Source: Glutamicibacter mishrai (GTDB taxonomy: Bacteria > Actinomycetota > Actinomycetes > Actinomycetales > Micrococcaceae). From it: a stretch of DNA of 64,000 nucleotides. Each line of letters begins with the position of its first letter. Within the stretch, counting starts at the first letter, position 1. Positions 18,166-28,053 of the stretch are shown here, in pieces. The notes beneath the pieces were generated by a model. The model was not told where the DNA came from and did no database searches. It saw nothing but the letters and a program-made list of their open reading frames with translations. Both the position numbers and the translations under genes were made by a program. The DNA lies in assembly GCF_012221945.1 (NCBI RefSeq), contig NZ_CP032549.1:3038001-3102000 (forward strand). Reading direction: 5' to 3'.

Positions 18166-18949
18166 TATCAAAAACCTGTCGCGCACGTTCTTCCCGGGAA
18201 CGGTCAACGAGCGCAAAGCCCTGCGCAATATCAACCTGGAACTGGGCGATGGCGAATTCGTCACCGTGATCGGTTCCAATGGCGCGGGCAAGTCCACCGT
18301 GCTGAATATGGTCGCGGGCAAGCTCCAGCCGGATACCGGCTCGGTGACGATCGCGGGCAAAAACGTCACGAAGCTGGCGGACTACAGCCGCGCCAAATAC
18401 ATCGGCCGGGTATTCCAGGATCCGATGGCCGGCACGGCTCCCACCATGTCCATCGAGGAAAACATGGCCCTGGCCTATGCCCGTGGACGATTCCGCGGAC
18501 TGGGATTGGGCGTTGGCTCCAAGCGCCGCGAACTCTTTGTCGAAGAGCTCAAGAGCCTGGAATTGGGCCTGGAGAATCGCTTGAAGACCAAGGTCGGCCT
18601 GCTCTCAGGCGGCCAGCGCCAGGCGCTGAGCCTTTTGATGGCCACCTTCTCCAAGCCGAAGATCCTGCTGCTCGACGAGCACACCGCGGCGCTGGACCCG
18701 CAACGTGCGGCACTGGTTTCCCGGTTGACCAAGGAGATCGTCGAACGCCACCAGCTGACCACGCTGATGGTGACGCACAATATGGAACAGGCCCTGCAAC
18801 TGGGAACACGCCTGATCATGATGCACGATGGCGAAATCATCTTGGACTTGAACCAGGAGCAGAAGTCCCAGATGACCGTTCAAGGCCTGCTCGACGAGTT
18901 CGGCAAGATCAAGGGCGCGCAGCTTGATGACAAGACCATGCTGCAGTAG
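18158..18949 (+). CDS. ABC transporter ATP-binding protein, TrpZ type
   Basis: 263-aa ATPase: Walker A GSNGAGKST near residue 42, signature LLSGGQRQALS, Walker B ILLLDEHTAALDP and a switch His (MVTHNM). The DEH in Walker B, in place of DEP, is usual for this subfamily. ATG at 18158 overlaps the permease stop by 8 bases, with GGAAGAGG upstream. Completes a TrpXYZ-type importer operon. Confidence 0.92.
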   Translation: MLSIKNLSRTFFPGTVNERKALRNINLELGDGEFVTVIGSNGAGKSTVLNMVAGKLQPDTGSVTIAGKNVTKLADYSRAKYIGRVFQDPMAGTAPTMSIEENMALAYARGRFRGLGLGVGSKRRELFVEELKSLELGLENRLKTKVGLLSGGQRQALSLLMATFSKPKILLLDEHTAALDPQRAALVSRLTKEIVERHQLTTLMVTHNMEQALQLGTRLIMMHDGEIILDLNQEQKSQMTVQGLLDEFGKIKGAQLDDKTMLQ

Positions 18950-18963
18950 CTGAATCGCCATTC

Positions 18964-18999
18964 GCGGGCCCCGAACCTATTTTCAGGTTCGGGGCCCGC
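18964..18999. terminator. Terminator-like hairpin after the importer operon
   Basis: Fifteen-base-pair perfect stem (18964-18978 with 18985-18999), six-base loop, no T-run. Lies between convergent genes and could act in both directions. Confidence 0.65.
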
Positions 19000-19089
19000 T
19001 GTGGTTAAAACGCAGGAGGCGTTGATAACGCGCTGGCGGACAGTTGGCTGAGATGGCAATCGGCACTGGGCAGAGCCCGGTCCCGGCGA

Positions 19090-19572
19090 CTACAACTCAA
19101 TGACGCACGAATGGGCCGTTGGAATGCCGGAGATGGTGAATTCCAAAGTCAAGGTCCCTGCCTCGGATGGTGGGGCCGGGTAGTAGATCCACGTGGCGTC
19201 CCACTCCGTGCCTGTGCCCCCAGTTCGCCCGCCAATGCAGATATAAGTAGTCCCTGCGTCATCGGTAATGTTCGCCTTGATGGGTGCAAGAAAATCATTG
19301 CTGGGCATTTGAGGTGCAGGATCTGTTGGGGGTGCACCATGTTCTTGTGCGCTTGCGTCCCACGATTCCAACGCCTCGTAGAATTTTGACTCCAGCCGCC
19401 GGGTTTCATCGTTTGCGATACCCCTCAGATGGAATTCGAAACCGGCACTGCCGCCCGTGACATATCGAGAATAGGGGAAATCCGTTGTCAGGTTGAGGCC
19501 TTCAAAACGAAAATCCACCCCGCGGTGCGTAGCGATGACTAGATCCATTGGCGCTGAAACTATGCGTGGCAT
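19090..19572 (-). CDS. Hypothetical protein, no recognised family
   Basis: 160 aa, no signal peptide or membrane segment. Composition suggests a beta-rich fold (TYICIGGRTGGTGTEWDATW; GTLTLEFTISGIP). A short Pro-rich linker (APPTDPAPQMPSND) splits it in two. A -10 box TAGGCT ends 6 bases before the ATG at 19572, so this start is preferred to the ATG at 19578, which would leave no room. No operon partner: it converges on the importer operon and is followed upstream by an MFS gene. Function unknown. Confidence 0.6.
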   Translation of the reverse strand: MPRIVSAPMDLVIATHRGVDFRFEGLNLTTDFPYSRYVTGGSAGFEFHLRGIANDETRRLESKFYEALESWDASAQEHGAPPTDPAPQMPSNDFLAPIKANITDDAGTTYICIGGRTGGTGTEWDATWIYYPAPPSEAGTLTLEFTISGIPTAHSCVIEL

Positions 19573-19578
19573 GGCCAT

Positions 19579-19584
19579 AGCCTA
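19579..19584 (-). promoter_or_regulatory. -10 box that decides the start of the hypothetical gene
   Basis: TAGGCT on the minus strand, six bases before the ATG at 19572 and directly touching the alternative ATG at 19578. Confidence 0.45.
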
Positions 19585-19674
19585 CATGGCGACGCAATAA
19601 CCGGATGAGTTAATCAGTAGTCGTTGGCAAGATGAGAGCCGAGAGCTGTGGCCGGGAAGTGTACTTGCTGGCCT

Positions 19675-20874
19675 TCACTGACTTACGGCTTCTGGTTCCT
19701 TGTCAATGCCTAACCACGCTAGTGCCACGCAAAGCGCGAAGACGCATGCTCCAGCAGCAATCGGCAACGCGAGGTTGACATTGCCCAAGAGCCCTCCGGC
19801 TACGGATCCCAACGCAAGACCGGCTAAACCGAGGACCCTGCTTGCTGCGCTGACCCTGCCCATGAGCTGTTCGGGCACCAGCCGTTGGCGCAAGGAAAGC
19901 GAACAGACATTCCAGATCACAGCATGCATGATGTACAACGCCAGCATGAGGCCAGCCATCAACGCTGTTGTGCTGATCGCAAGTATGCCCAGGCTCAGCG
20001 ATCCCAGAGCAAGGCTCCCCAGTATCGAGTTGCGGTAGCCCAGAATGCGGCGAAGTCGTGGCGTAATGGCGCTTCCGGCAAGACCGCCAAGCGCTGAAAA
20101 CGCGAGCAGAAGCCCGTATCCGGTGGAATCCAGGCCGAGTCGTTCTTTGGCAAACAACACCAGAATCGAAAATGCCATCATGTACCCGATGCTGGCCAAG
20201 CCGCTGATCATTGCCAAAGCTCCGACCAAGCGGTGCTTCATGAGCCAACGAATTCCATCCCCGGCCTCGACCCAGATGCGCTGGCGCTCGCCGGAGCCAA
20301 CTGCCGGACGTGCGCTACGAGGCAGGGCTAGAGCGATTGTCCCGGCAACGGCCCAAAGTCCTCCCATGGCATATAACGGGATGGCAGCGGCGAAGGCGAA
20401 GAGATATCCTCCGAGGGGTGGGCCAGCGAATTCATCGGTGATCAATTGTGTGGCAGTGATCTTGCTATTGGCTTGATCCAGCTTTTCAGGGCTCACCAGC
20501 TGTGGCAATAAAGCGAACGCCGCGGTGTCTGCTGTGCTCTCCAAGACGGCGATGAATGCCATGGCCAGATAAAGCGCCAACAGATTCGGGCCGCAGAAAT
20601 AAAAGGATGACGCTAAGGCCAGCAAGGCGATTCCACGTAAGATATTTGCACAGCTGAGCAAGGTGCGCCGATCGAATCGGTCGACCCACACACCCGAGGG
20701 CAAGGCAAGAAGCAATCGCACCGCGGCGTAGCAGAGCGACAGGCCGGCGATCAGGCGGGGGTCCTGCGTTAAAGTTGAGGCGATCAACGGAACAGATACA
20801 AAGGCCACTCCATCGGCAAGGTTGGACAGCGAAGATGCTGTCCACAAAACTGCGAATCCGCGTTGAGTAGCCAC
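19675..20874 (-). CDS. MFS transporter (MFS_3-type efflux permease)
   Basis: 399 aa with twelve predicted hydrophobic segments. Between TM2 and TM3 is the MFS motif A variant (LPSGVWVDRFDRRTLL). It resembles enterobactin-exporter/tetracycline-efflux-like MFS proteins, but substrate is unknown. GTG start at 20874, with TACGCT ending 6 bases before it. No regulator is adjacent. The two genes upstream on the same strand are an acetyltransferase and a VIT transporter. Confidence 0.88.
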   Translation of the reverse strand: MATQRGFAVLWTASSLSNLADGVAFVSVPLIASTLTQDPRLIAGLSLCYAAVRLLLALPSGVWVDRFDRRTLLSCANILRGIALLALASSFYFCGPNLLALYLAMAFIAVLESTADTAAFALLPQLVSPEKLDQANSKITATQLITDEFAGPPLGGYLFAFAAAIPLYAMGGLWAVAGTIALALPRSARPAVGSGERQRIWVEAGDGIRWLMKHRLVGALAMISGLASIGYMMAFSILVLFAKERLGLDSTGYGLLLAFSALGGLAGSAITPRLRRILGYRNSILGSLALGSLSLGILAISTTALMAGLMLALYIMHAVIWNVCSLSLRQRLVPEQLMGRVSAASRVLGLAGLALGSVAGGLLGNVNLALPIAAGACVFALCVALAWLGIDKEPEAVSQ

Positions 20875-20880
20875 GGTCCC

Positions 20881-20886
20881 AGCGTA
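20881..20886 (-). promoter_or_regulatory. -10 box of the MFS gene, leaderless spacing
   Basis: TACGCT on the minus strand, six bases (GGGACC) before the GTG start. Confidence 0.45.
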
Positions 20887-20956
20887 TCGGTACGGGTCGG
20901 TAGAACTGAGCCGATTTACAGGTGAGCAGTAATCGACATTGTCGTTGGCAAACTTT

Positions 20957-21445
20957 CTAGAGAATTGCCTTGGACAGCAGGATTTCTACTCGTCCCGAGG
21001 CTTCATCCGTGAGTTCTTCACCGGTAGGCCGGTAGCCGTTGGCCCGGTACAGGTTGATTGCCCGCGAATTATCGGCGATGGCCCATAGACGCAAATCGTG
21101 GAAACCCGCCTTCTGCGCGAAGTGGTCCACTTCGGCCAAGAGTTCGCGTGCCACGCCCTGTCCCCAGAAATCCGGCGCAACAGCGACGTAGTAGATCTCC
21201 AGATAGCCATCTTGCGGTGAGCAGAGGGTAAATCCTGCTGGAACCCCGTCCTTGGATGCGACCACGAGCCTGGCACCAGGCAGGGCCCAACGACGTTCGA
21301 CTCCGGCCAGTGCTTGGCTGCCGTCGAAAGGCAGGGGCTTGTGATCGCGTTGGGCCGCAGCCTGCGCCCAGATTTTCGCAGCGCTCTGGACGTGCTTCGA
21401 ATCCTGTGGTGTCGCTTCAGCAAAAGTTATCGATGGGGTGTCCAT
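20957..21445 (-). CDS. GNAT-family N-acetyltransferase
   Basis: 162 aa with the acetyl-CoA-binding segment DFWGQGVARELL (motif A) and the C-terminal NSRAINLYRANGYRPTGE typical of GNAT enzymes. ATG at 21445 chosen because AGGAAA lies about 8 bases upstream; the open frame continues 5' without homology. Acceptor unknown. It follows the VIT gene by 29 bases on the same strand and may be co-transcribed. Confidence 0.88.
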   Translation of the reverse strand: MDTPSITFAEATPQDSKHVQSAAKIWAQAAAQRDHKPLPFDGSQALAGVERRWALPGARLVVASKDGVPAGFTLCSPQDGYLEIYYVAVAPDFWGQGVARELLAEVDHFAQKAGFHDLRLWAIADNSRAINLYRANGYRPTGEELTDEASGRVEILLSKAIL

Positions 21446-21474
21446 GAATAGTTTCCTAGGCCGGAGTTCGTGGG

Positions 21475-22197
21475 CTAGATGATTCCGCTGGAGCCAAGCA
21501 GCGAGCCGATGGCGAAGGTCGCGGCCAAGGCCAGGGCACCGCCGATGACCAGGCGCAGTGCTGCCACGCGTTTGGAGCTTCCGCCGATGTAGGCGCCAAG
21601 CGTCCCGGTAAGAGCGAGGGCTACGAGTACCGCGGCAAAGGTCACCGGAATGCGGATCTGTTCCGGCGGCAGCAAGATCGCCAGCATGGGAAGGATGGCT
21701 CCGACAATGAAGGACGCCGCCGATGCATAGGCGGCATGCCAAGGATTGACGACTTCTTCTTCATCGATATTCAGCTCGGCGGATAAATGTGCTGCCAACG
21801 CATCATGCTCCGTCAGCTCGGTGGCAACCTGCATCGCGGTGTGCGGGCTCAATCCCTTGGCCTCGTAGATGCCGGCAAGTTCAGCTAGCTCCGCGTCGGG
21901 ATCGTCACGGAGTTCTTGGCGCTCCTTTTCAACAAGGGCTCGCTGCGAATCACGTTGGCTGCTGACCGAAACATATTCACCCAGGGCCATCGAGATGGCT
22001 CCGCCGATGACCGCGGCCATTCCGGCAGTGAAGATGGGGGCGGTGTGGTTGGTGACGCCGGCGACGCCAACCACTGTGGCGGCTACCGAAACGATGCCGT
22101 CATTCGCGCCGAGCACCCCGGCGCGGAGCCAGTTCAGGCGTTCGGCGAAGTTCTGATCGTGTGGCTCATCCGGGTGGGCCTGCGTTGAATCGGTCAT
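21475..22197 (-). CDS. VIT1/CCC1-family transporter (Fe2+/Mn2+)
   Basis: 240-aa membrane protein with the family hallmark LRAGVLGANDGIVSVAATVV near residue 25, a central acidic cytoplasmic domain rich in Glu (EKERQELRDDPDAELAEL) and three C-terminal transmembrane segments. Family members move Fe2+ or Mn2+ out of the cytosol. ATG at 22197 chosen; the longer open frame reads into the tRNA gene and cannot be coding. A -10-like TTATCT lies 6 bases before the ATG. Confidence 0.88.
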   Translation of the reverse strand: MTDSTQAHPDEPHDQNFAERLNWLRAGVLGANDGIVSVAATVVGVAGVTNHTAPIFTAGMAAVIGGAISMALGEYVSVSSQRDSQRALVEKERQELRDDPDAELAELAGIYEAKGLSPHTAMQVATELTEHDALAAHLSAELNIDEEEVVNPWHAAYASAASFIVGAILPMLAILLPPEQIRIPVTFAAVLVALALTGTLGAYIGGSSKRVAALRLVIGGALALAATFAIGSLLGSSGII

Positions 22198-22273
22198 GCC
22201 CCAAGATAACCACCAGCTGGGCGAGAACCGCCAGTGTTTAGCTGATCTGCGGTGGAAGATCACACCGCTGGGG

Positions 22274-22316
22274 AAATAAAAAAATTGCAGGTCCGGATAA
22301 TCCAGACCTGCAATTT
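22274..22316 (-). terminator. Terminator of the tRNA-Arg gene
   Basis: Twelve-base-pair stem (22305-22316 with 22282-22293), with an A-run on the plus strand (22278-22284) giving a U-tract in the minus-strand RNA. It starts within a few bases of the tRNA 3' end. Confidence 0.85.
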
Positions 22317-22318
22317 GC

Positions 22319-22394
22319 TGGTGCCCCTGAAAGGAATCGAACCTTCGACCTTCTGCTCCGGAGGCAGACGCTCTATCCACTGAGCTACAGAGGC
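22319..22394 (-). tRNA. tRNA-Arg (anticodon CCG)
   Basis: 76-nt cloverleaf with CCA encoded: acceptor GCCTCTG with CAGGGGC (one G-U), D arm GCTC/GAGC, anticodon stem TCTGC/GCAGA with loop CTCCGGA (anticodon CCG, reads CGG), T arm GAAGG-TTCGATT-CCTTT, discriminator A. Transcribed away from argS, which lies about 170 bases to its right. Confidence 0.96.
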
Positions 22395-22549
22395 GTGTTG
22401 CCGGGCAACAGAAAAAATACTATCAGGTGGTGCGCTGATCTGCGCAATTCGAGCAGTCGGGCTGTGATGTGTTGTAAAAGTCACCGAACCCGGCAAGTCT
22501 CACAGCCTTGGCGGAGTCATGAATGCTAAGTAAGCAGTGCAATTACCGG

Positions 22550-22555
22550 TATTCT
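22550..22555 (+). promoter_or_regulatory. -10 box of argS, leaderless spacing
   Basis: TATTCT six bases before the GTG start at 22562, with no ribosome-binding sequence. Supports a leaderless argS message. Confidence 0.6.
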
Positions 22556-22561
22556 TGAACG

Positions 22562-24205
22562 GTGACTCCTGAAGAACTCTCCGCAGCAATATCCGCATGC
22601 CTCACCGAAGCCGTCGCCGCTGGTGAAATCTCCGTTGAGGTTCCAGACACCGTGCGTGTCGACCGTCCCAAGAGCCGTGAGCACGGTGACTGGGCAACCA
22701 ACATCGCGCTGCAGCTGGGCAAGAAGGCCGGCATGGCACCGCGCGACTTCGCGCAGATCCTTGCCCGACGCCTTGCCGAAGTTCCAGGAGTCGGCGCCGT
22801 GGACATCGCAGGTCCAGGCTTCCTGAACATCACCCTCGAAGCAGGAGCGGCCGGCGAACTGGCTCGCACCATCGTCGAGGCCGGAGCCGCCTACGGCAAC
22901 AACCAGGCCCTGGCCGGCCACGTGGTGAACATGGAGTTCGTCTCGGCGAACCCCACCGGACCACTGCATATCGGCCACACCCGCTGGGCCGCCCTGGGCG
23001 ATGCGATCTCGCGTGTCCTGCGTGCCTCCGGCGCTAGCGTGACCAGCGAGTACTACATCAACGACGCCGGCAACCAGATGAACGTCTTTGCCCGCTCGGT
23101 ATACAACCGCATCCACGGCCTGCCGGTCCCTGAGGGCGGCTACCCAGGCGAATACATCAAGGAACTGGGCGAGATCGTTCTCGCCGAAAACCCTGGCCTG
23201 AAGGATCTGGACGAAGCCGAAGCCATTCCGGCCCTGCGCGAAGCCGCCTACAAGGCACAGCTCGAAGACATCAAGAAGACCCTGGCCGACTTCGGCGTCA
23301 GCTTCGATGTCTTCTTCTCCGAGACCACCCTGCACGAAGGCGGGGCCGTGGCCGACGCCGTGGCACGCCTGCGCGAACAGGGCCACATCTTCGACCAGGA
23401 AGGTGCTGTCTGGCTGCGCACCACAGACTTCGGTGATGACAAGGACCGCGTGCTGATCCGCGCCAACGGCGAACCAACCTACTTCGCAGCGGACGCCGCC
23501 TACTACCTGTCCAAGAAGGACCGCGGCTTCGAAGAGAAGATCTACCTGCTCGGTGCCGACCACCACGGCTACGTCAACCGCCTGAAGGCCATCGCCGCCT
23601 GCGCGGGCGATGACAAGGAGAAGAACATCGAGGTGCTGATCGGCCAATTGATCAGCGTCAACGGCGCCAAGCTCTCCAAGCGCGCCGGCAATATCATCGA
23701 GCTGCGCGACTTGATCAACTGGATCGGAGCCGACGCGCTGCGCTACTCGCTGGCCCGCTTCCCGGCCGATTCGCCAATCGCCCTGGACCCGGAGCAGCTG
23801 AAGAAGAACACCAACGACAACCCGGTGTTCTACGTCCAGTACGCCCACGCGCGCTCGGCTGCCGCAGCCCGCAATGCGGCCGCCAAGGGCGTCACCCGCG
23901 AGCAGTTCGACGCCGCCCTGCTGACCGATGCCACCGAAAATGAACTGCTGGCAGTGCTCGGCCAGTTCCCATCGGTGGTTGCCGGCGCCGCAGAATTCCG
24001 CGAACCGCACCGCATCGCCCGCTACCTGGAGCAGGTCGCTGGCGCGTACCACTCCTGGTATGCCGCAACCCGTATCACCCCGGTCGCTGACGATGAAGCC
24101 ATCGCACCAGTGCACAGCACCCGCCTGTGGCTGAATGATGCAGCGACCACCGTCTTGGCCAATGGATTGGAACTGCTGGGCGTCTCCGCCCCAGAGAGGA
24201 TGTAA
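22562..24205 (+). CDS. argS: Arginyl-tRNA synthetase
   Basis: 547-aa class I synthetase. An N-terminal Add1-like domain is followed by the HIGH motif (PTGPLHIGHT, HIGH at residues 136-139), the KMSKS counterpart GAKLSKRAGN near residue 370 and a C-terminal helical anticodon domain (DALRYSLARF onward). GTG start; the promoter is positioned for a leaderless transcript. It heads the argS-lysA-hom-thrC-thrB cluster. A tRNA-Arg gene lies divergently upstream. Confidence 0.97.
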   Translation: MTPEELSAAISACLTEAVAAGEISVEVPDTVRVDRPKSREHGDWATNIALQLGKKAGMAPRDFAQILARRLAEVPGVGAVDIAGPGFLNITLEAGAAGELARTIVEAGAAYGNNQALAGHVVNMEFVSANPTGPLHIGHTRWAALGDAISRVLRASGASVTSEYYINDAGNQMNVFARSVYNRIHGLPVPEGGYPGEYIKELGEIVLAENPGLKDLDEAEAIPALREAAYKAQLEDIKKTLADFGVSFDVFFSETTLHEGGAVADAVARLREQGHIFDQEGAVWLRTTDFGDDKDRVLIRANGEPTYFAADAAYYLSKKDRGFEEKIYLLGADHHGYVNRLKAIAACAGDDKEKNIEVLIGQLISVNGAKLSKRAGNIIELRDLINWIGADALRYSLARFPADSPIALDPEQLKKNTNDNPVFYVQYAHARSAAAARNAAAKGVTREQFDAALLTDATENELLAVLGQFPSVVAGAAEFREPHRIARYLEQVAGAYHSWYAATRITPVADDEAIAPVHSTRLWLNDAATTVLANGLELLGVSAPERM

Positions 24206-24212
24206 TCAGCCG

Positions 24213-25634
24213 ATGGCACTATCGCCGCTAGCCCCGCAATGGCTGCAATTCCCCGAAAACATCAACGCACTTCGTCAGATCGAATGGGCTTCGGGGGTTT
24301 CCCGCGAAGCTAGCGGCGAACTGTCCGTCCAGGGCATCACGGTCAGCGCTCTCGCCGAGGAATTCGGCACCCCGCTGTTCGTGCTGGACGAAAACGACTT
24401 CCGCGCCCGCGCCCGCGGTTTCAAGACCGCCTTCGATGAGGCCTTCAAGGACCTGTGCGGGGGAGTAGACGTCTACTACGCCGGCAAGGCCTTTGTCTGC
24501 ACCGAGGTCGCCCGCTGGGTGACCGAAGAAGGGCTGCGCCTGGACACCTGCTCCGGCGGCGAACTGGCCGTGGCCAAGGCCGCCAACGTCCCGGCGGAAA
24601 ACCTCTCGCTGCACGGGAACAACAAGTCCAAGTCCGAAATCACCCGCGGCCTGAAAATGGGCGTGGGACGCATTGTCATCGACTCGCTCGACGAGCTGGA
24701 CCGCGTGATCTCGCTGGCCGATGGGCTGGGCCTGAAGGCAGAAGTAATGCTGCGCATCACCCCGGGCGTGCACGCCTCAACCCATGAGGCCATCGCCACT
24801 GCCCACGAGGACCAGAAGTTCGGACTGTCGATCCTTGCTGATGCCACCGGCACCTCGCCGGCATTGCGCGCGGTAGCCCGCGCCCTTGAAGCGCAGAACG
24901 TGAACCTCTTGGGCCTGCACGCGCACATCGGCTCGCAGATCTTCGAAGCCGAGGGCTTTGCCATGGTCGCTCGCACCATGCTCGGCTTGCTGGCGCAGAT
25001 CCGCGAAATCCACGGCGTGAGCTTGCCCGAGCTGGATCTCGGCGGTGGCTACGGCATCGCCTACACCTCCGAGGACCACCCCTCGACCCCGGCGAAGCTG
25101 GCCGGCCAAATGGCCGAGGTCGTCACCGCGACCTGCAAGGAACTGGCCCTGGACTGCCCGCGCATCTCCATCGAGCCTGGACGAGCCATCGTCGGCCCGA
25201 CCACCTTCACCCTCTACGAGGCCGGCGTGCGCAAGGACGTCCAGGTGGAGGACTCCACCGGAGCACTGTTCCCGCGCCGTTATATTTCGGTGGATGGCGG
25301 CATGAGCGATAATCCCCGCCCGGTGCTCTACGACGCGCAATACACCGCCGTGCTCGCGAGCCGTATGACGCAAAGCGACGCAATTATTTCTCGCGTAGTT
25401 GGGAAACATTGCGAGTCAGGTGACATAGTCGTGAAGGACGTTTACCTGCCCGAGGACGTGGCGGCTGGCGACTTGCTCGCGATTCCGGCCACCGGCGCTT
25501 ACTGCTGGGCCCTGTCGAGCAACTACAACTACCTCACCCGCCCAGCGGTGGTAGCGGTACGCGATGGCCAAGCCCGTCTGATCGTGCGCAGGGAAACCGA
25601 AGACGACTTGCTAGCCCGCGACATGGGAGTTTAA
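24213..25634 (+). CDS. lysA: Diaminopimelate decarboxylase
   Basis: 473-aa PLP enzyme converting meso-diaminopimelate to lysine. PLP lysine in VYYAGKAF (K92), HIGSQIF motif near 240, GGGYGIAY and the catalytic Cys region (GKHCESGD) are visible. ATG at 24213 gives the family N-terminus; the earlier in-frame ATG at 24135 lies inside argS. Seven bases separate it from argS, and hom follows immediately. Confidence 0.96.
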   Translation: MALSPLAPQWLQFPENINALRQIEWASGVSREASGELSVQGITVSALAEEFGTPLFVLDENDFRARARGFKTAFDEAFKDLCGGVDVYYAGKAFVCTEVARWVTEEGLRLDTCSGGELAVAKAANVPAENLSLHGNNKSKSEITRGLKMGVGRIVIDSLDELDRVISLADGLGLKAEVMLRITPGVHASTHEAIATAHEDQKFGLSILADATGTSPALRAVARALEAQNVNLLGLHAHIGSQIFEAEGFAMVARTMLGLLAQIREIHGVSLPELDLGGGYGIAYTSEDHPSTPAKLAGQMAEVVTATCKELALDCPRISIEPGRAIVGPTTFTLYEAGVRKDVQVEDSTGALFPRRYISVDGGMSDNPRPVLYDAQYTAVLASRMTQSDAIISRVVGKHCESGDIVVKDVYLPEDVAAGDLLAIPATGAYCWALSSNYNYLTRPAVVAVRDGQARLIVRRETEDDLLARDMGV

Positions 25635-26921
25635 TTGAGCGGTGAAAAGAACCTGAAGGTAGCCCTGCTGGGTTGCGGTACGGTCGGAGCCCAGGTGGCC
25701 CGCATCTTGCTGGAAGACGCGAATGAATTGGCATCCCGTTCGGGTGCCGGCCTGCAGCTGATCGGCATTGCCGTGCGCAATCTGGAGACCAAGCGCGACG
25801 TGGACTTGCCCATTCAGCTTTTCACCACCGATGCGCTGGGCCTGATCGAACAGGCCGATGTGGTCATCGAATTGCTCGGCGGCTTGGATCCTGCCGGCCA
25901 GTACATCGCCGCCGCCCTGTCCAAGGGCGCCAGCGTGATCACCGGCAACAAGGCGCTCATCGCGCTCAAGGGCGCCGAGCTGAACGAGGTCGCCGCAGGC
26001 TCCGGCGCGCAGCTGCGCTACGAGGCGGCGGTGGCCGGGGCCATCCCGATCCTGCGCCCGATCGCCGACTCGCTGGCTGGCGATCACATCACCAAGGTGA
26101 TGGGCATCGTCAACGGCACCACCAACTTCATCCTCGACGCGATGGACACCACCGGTGCCGCGTTCGACGACGTGCTTGCCGAAGCCCAGGCACTGGGCTA
26201 CGCCGAGGCAGACCCGACCGCCGACGTCGGCGGGCACGACGCCGCCGCAAAGGCCGCGATCCTCGCATCGCTGGCCTTCCATACCACGGTCTCCTCCGAA
26301 CAGGTTTCCACCCAGGGCATCACCGAGGTCACCGCCGAGGATGTGGCCGCCGCAGCCGAAGCCGGCTACGTCATCAAGCTGCTGGCCATCGCCGAGCAGG
26401 GCGAGGCGGGCATTTCGGTGCGCGTCTACCCGGCGCTGATTCGTCGAGGCCACCCGCTGGCTACCGTGCACGGTGCCTTCAATGCGGTCTTCGTCGAGGC
26501 GGAAAACGCTGGCGATTTGATGTTCTACGGTGCAGGGGCGGGCGGCAACGCAACCGCCAGCGCCGTGATGGGCGATGTCGTGGCCGTGGCCCGGCAGATC
26601 GCCGCCGGTGCTCCGCTGCCCAACGGCTCGGTGCATCAGAGCCCGCGCATGCTCGACTTCGACGCGATCACCACCCGCTACTGGATCGGCCTGTCGGTCA
26701 AAGACCAGTCCGGCGTGCTCGCAGCGATCGCCACCGTCTTCGGCGAACATGGCGTCTCGATCCAGTCCATGAGCCAGCAGGGCGATGCAGACTCCGGTGC
26801 GCAATTGCGCATCCTCACCCACCAGGGCACCGAATCCGCCCTGGCCAGCACCGTCGAAGCGCTCAAGGCCTTGGACGCGGTGCATTCAGTACTATCCGTT
26901 ATGCGAGTTGAAGGAAACTAA
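25635..26921 (+). CDS. hom: Homoserine dehydrogenase
   Basis: 428 aa. N-terminal NAD(P)-binding GCGTVG (residues 13-18), catalytic domain with [11 protein letters not shown] and [11 protein letters not shown], and a C-terminal ACT domain (about 350-428) for threonine feedback control. TTG start directly follows the lysA TAA; no alternative in-frame ATG or GTG exists nearby, and GGGAG precedes it. Commits aspartate semialdehyde to threonine and methionine. Confidence 0.96.
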   Translation: MSGEKNLKVALLGCGTVGAQVARILLEDANELASRSGAGLQLIGIAVRNLETKRDVDLPIQLFTTDALGLIEQADVVIELLGGLDPAGQYIAAALSKGASVITGNKALIALKGAELNEVAAGSGAQLRYEAAVAGAIPILRPIADSLAGDHITKVMGIVNGTTNFILDAMDTTGAAFDDVLAEAQALGYAEADPTADVGGHDAAAKAAILASLAFHTTVSSEQVSTQGITEVTAEDVAAAAEAGYVIKLLAIAEQGEAGISVRVYPALIRRGHPLATVHGAFNAVFVEAENAGDLMFYGAGAGGNATASAVMGDVVAVARQIAAGAPLPNGSVHQSPRMLDFDAITTRYWIGLSVKDQSGVLAAIATVFGEHGVSIQSMSQQGDADSGAQLRILTHQGTESALASTVEALKALDAVHSVLSVMRVEGN

Positions 26922-26922
26922 C

Positions 26923-28023
26923 GTGGCTCACCAGTGGCGCGGAGTAATCCGCGAATATGCCGAACGCCTGCCAGTAGACGAAAACACCAAGGTCATTACC
27001 CTGGGCGAGGGTGGCACCCCGCTGGTGTTCGCACCGGCGCTCTCGGAACTCACCGGCAACGAGGTCTACCTCAAGGTCGAAGGCATGAACCCGACCGGCT
27101 CCTTCAAGGACCGCGGCATGACCATGGCGATGACCGCTGCGGTCGCCGCCGGTGCCAAGGCCGTGGTGTGCGCCTCCACCGGCAACACCTCGGCTTCGGC
27201 AGCAGCCTACGCCACCCAGGCTGGTTTGAAGTGTGCGGTGCTGGTTCCAGATGGCAAGATCTCCATGGGCAAGCTCTCCCAGGCCATCGCCCACGGCGCG
27301 GACATCATCCAGATCGACGGCAACTTCGATAACTGCCTTGAAGTCGCCCGCAAGCTTTCGGAAAACTACCCGGTCTTCCTGGTCAACTCCGTGAACCCGG
27401 CCCGCATCCAGGGCCAGAAGACCGGCGCCTTCGAAGTTGTCGACTTCCTGGGCGACGCTCCGGATTACCACCTGCTGCCAGTGGGCAACGCGGGCAATAT
27501 CACCGCGTACTGGAAGGGCTACAAGGAGTACTCCTCGGCGTGGACCAACGAGGCCGGCAAGGAACTGGCACCGGTATCCACCAAGAACCCGATCATGTGG
27601 GGCTTCCAGGCTGAAGGAGCCGCTCCCATCGTGGCCGGGCACCCGATCACCGAACCTGACACCATCGCCACCGCGATCCGCATTGGCAACCCAGCCTCCT
27701 GGGAGCAGGCCGAAGCGGCCCGCGACGAGTCCGGCGGACAGATCGACTCGGTCTCCGACGAGCAGATCCTCGAAGCACACCGCTGGCTGTCGAGCCGCGA
27801 AGGCGTTTTTGTGGAGCCTGCCTCGGCAGCCGGTGTCGCCGGTCTGCTCAAGCACCATGCCGCAGGCAACGTGCCAACCGGCAAGAAGATCGTCATCACC
27901 GTGACCGGCCACGGCCTGAAGGACCCGGACTGGGCCCTGAAGCAGGCCGACGGCTCCGATGTGGCACCGAAGAAGGTGGCCTTCGACGTGGTCGAGGTCG
28001 CCGGCGCACTGGGCCTGGCCTAG
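26923..28023 (+). CDS. thrC: Threonine synthase
   Basis: 366-aa PLP enzyme turning O-phosphohomoserine into threonine. The PLP lysine is K62 in [19 protein letters not shown] and [10 protein letters not shown] bind the cofactor phosphate. GTG start at 26923, one base after the hom stop, with AAGGAA 6 bases upstream. This is the short actinobacterial type. A terminator-like hairpin separates it from thrB. Confidence 0.96.
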   Translation: MAHQWRGVIREYAERLPVDENTKVITLGEGGTPLVFAPALSELTGNEVYLKVEGMNPTGSFKDRGMTMAMTAAVAAGAKAVVCASTGNTSASAAAYATQAGLKCAVLVPDGKISMGKLSQAIAHGADIIQIDGNFDNCLEVARKLSENYPVFLVNSVNPARIQGQKTGAFEVVDFLGDAPDYHLLPVGNAGNITAYWKGYKEYSSAWTNEAGKELAPVSTKNPIMWGFQAEGAAPIVAGHPITEPDTIATAIRIGNPASWEQAEAARDESGGQIDSVSDEQILEAHRWLSSREGVFVEPASAAGVAGLLKHHAAGNVPTGKKIVITVTGHGLKDPDWALKQADGSDVAPKKVAFDVVEVAGALGLA

Positions 28024-28053
28024 AAGCATTCGCCGGAAATTCCCGGCACCCCT

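Noticed and set aside
22198..22380. N-terminal extension of the VIT transporter
   Set aside because: The extension would read through the tRNA-Arg gene and its terminator, which must be non-coding.
22526..24115. Long open frame on the minus strand opposite argS
   Set aside because: It is a codon-bias shadow: the plus-strand frame encodes a complete ArgS, while the minus product is a low-complexity Val/Gly/Gln-rich sequence without domains. Similar long antisense frames opposite kgd, atpA and atpD were rejected for the same reason.
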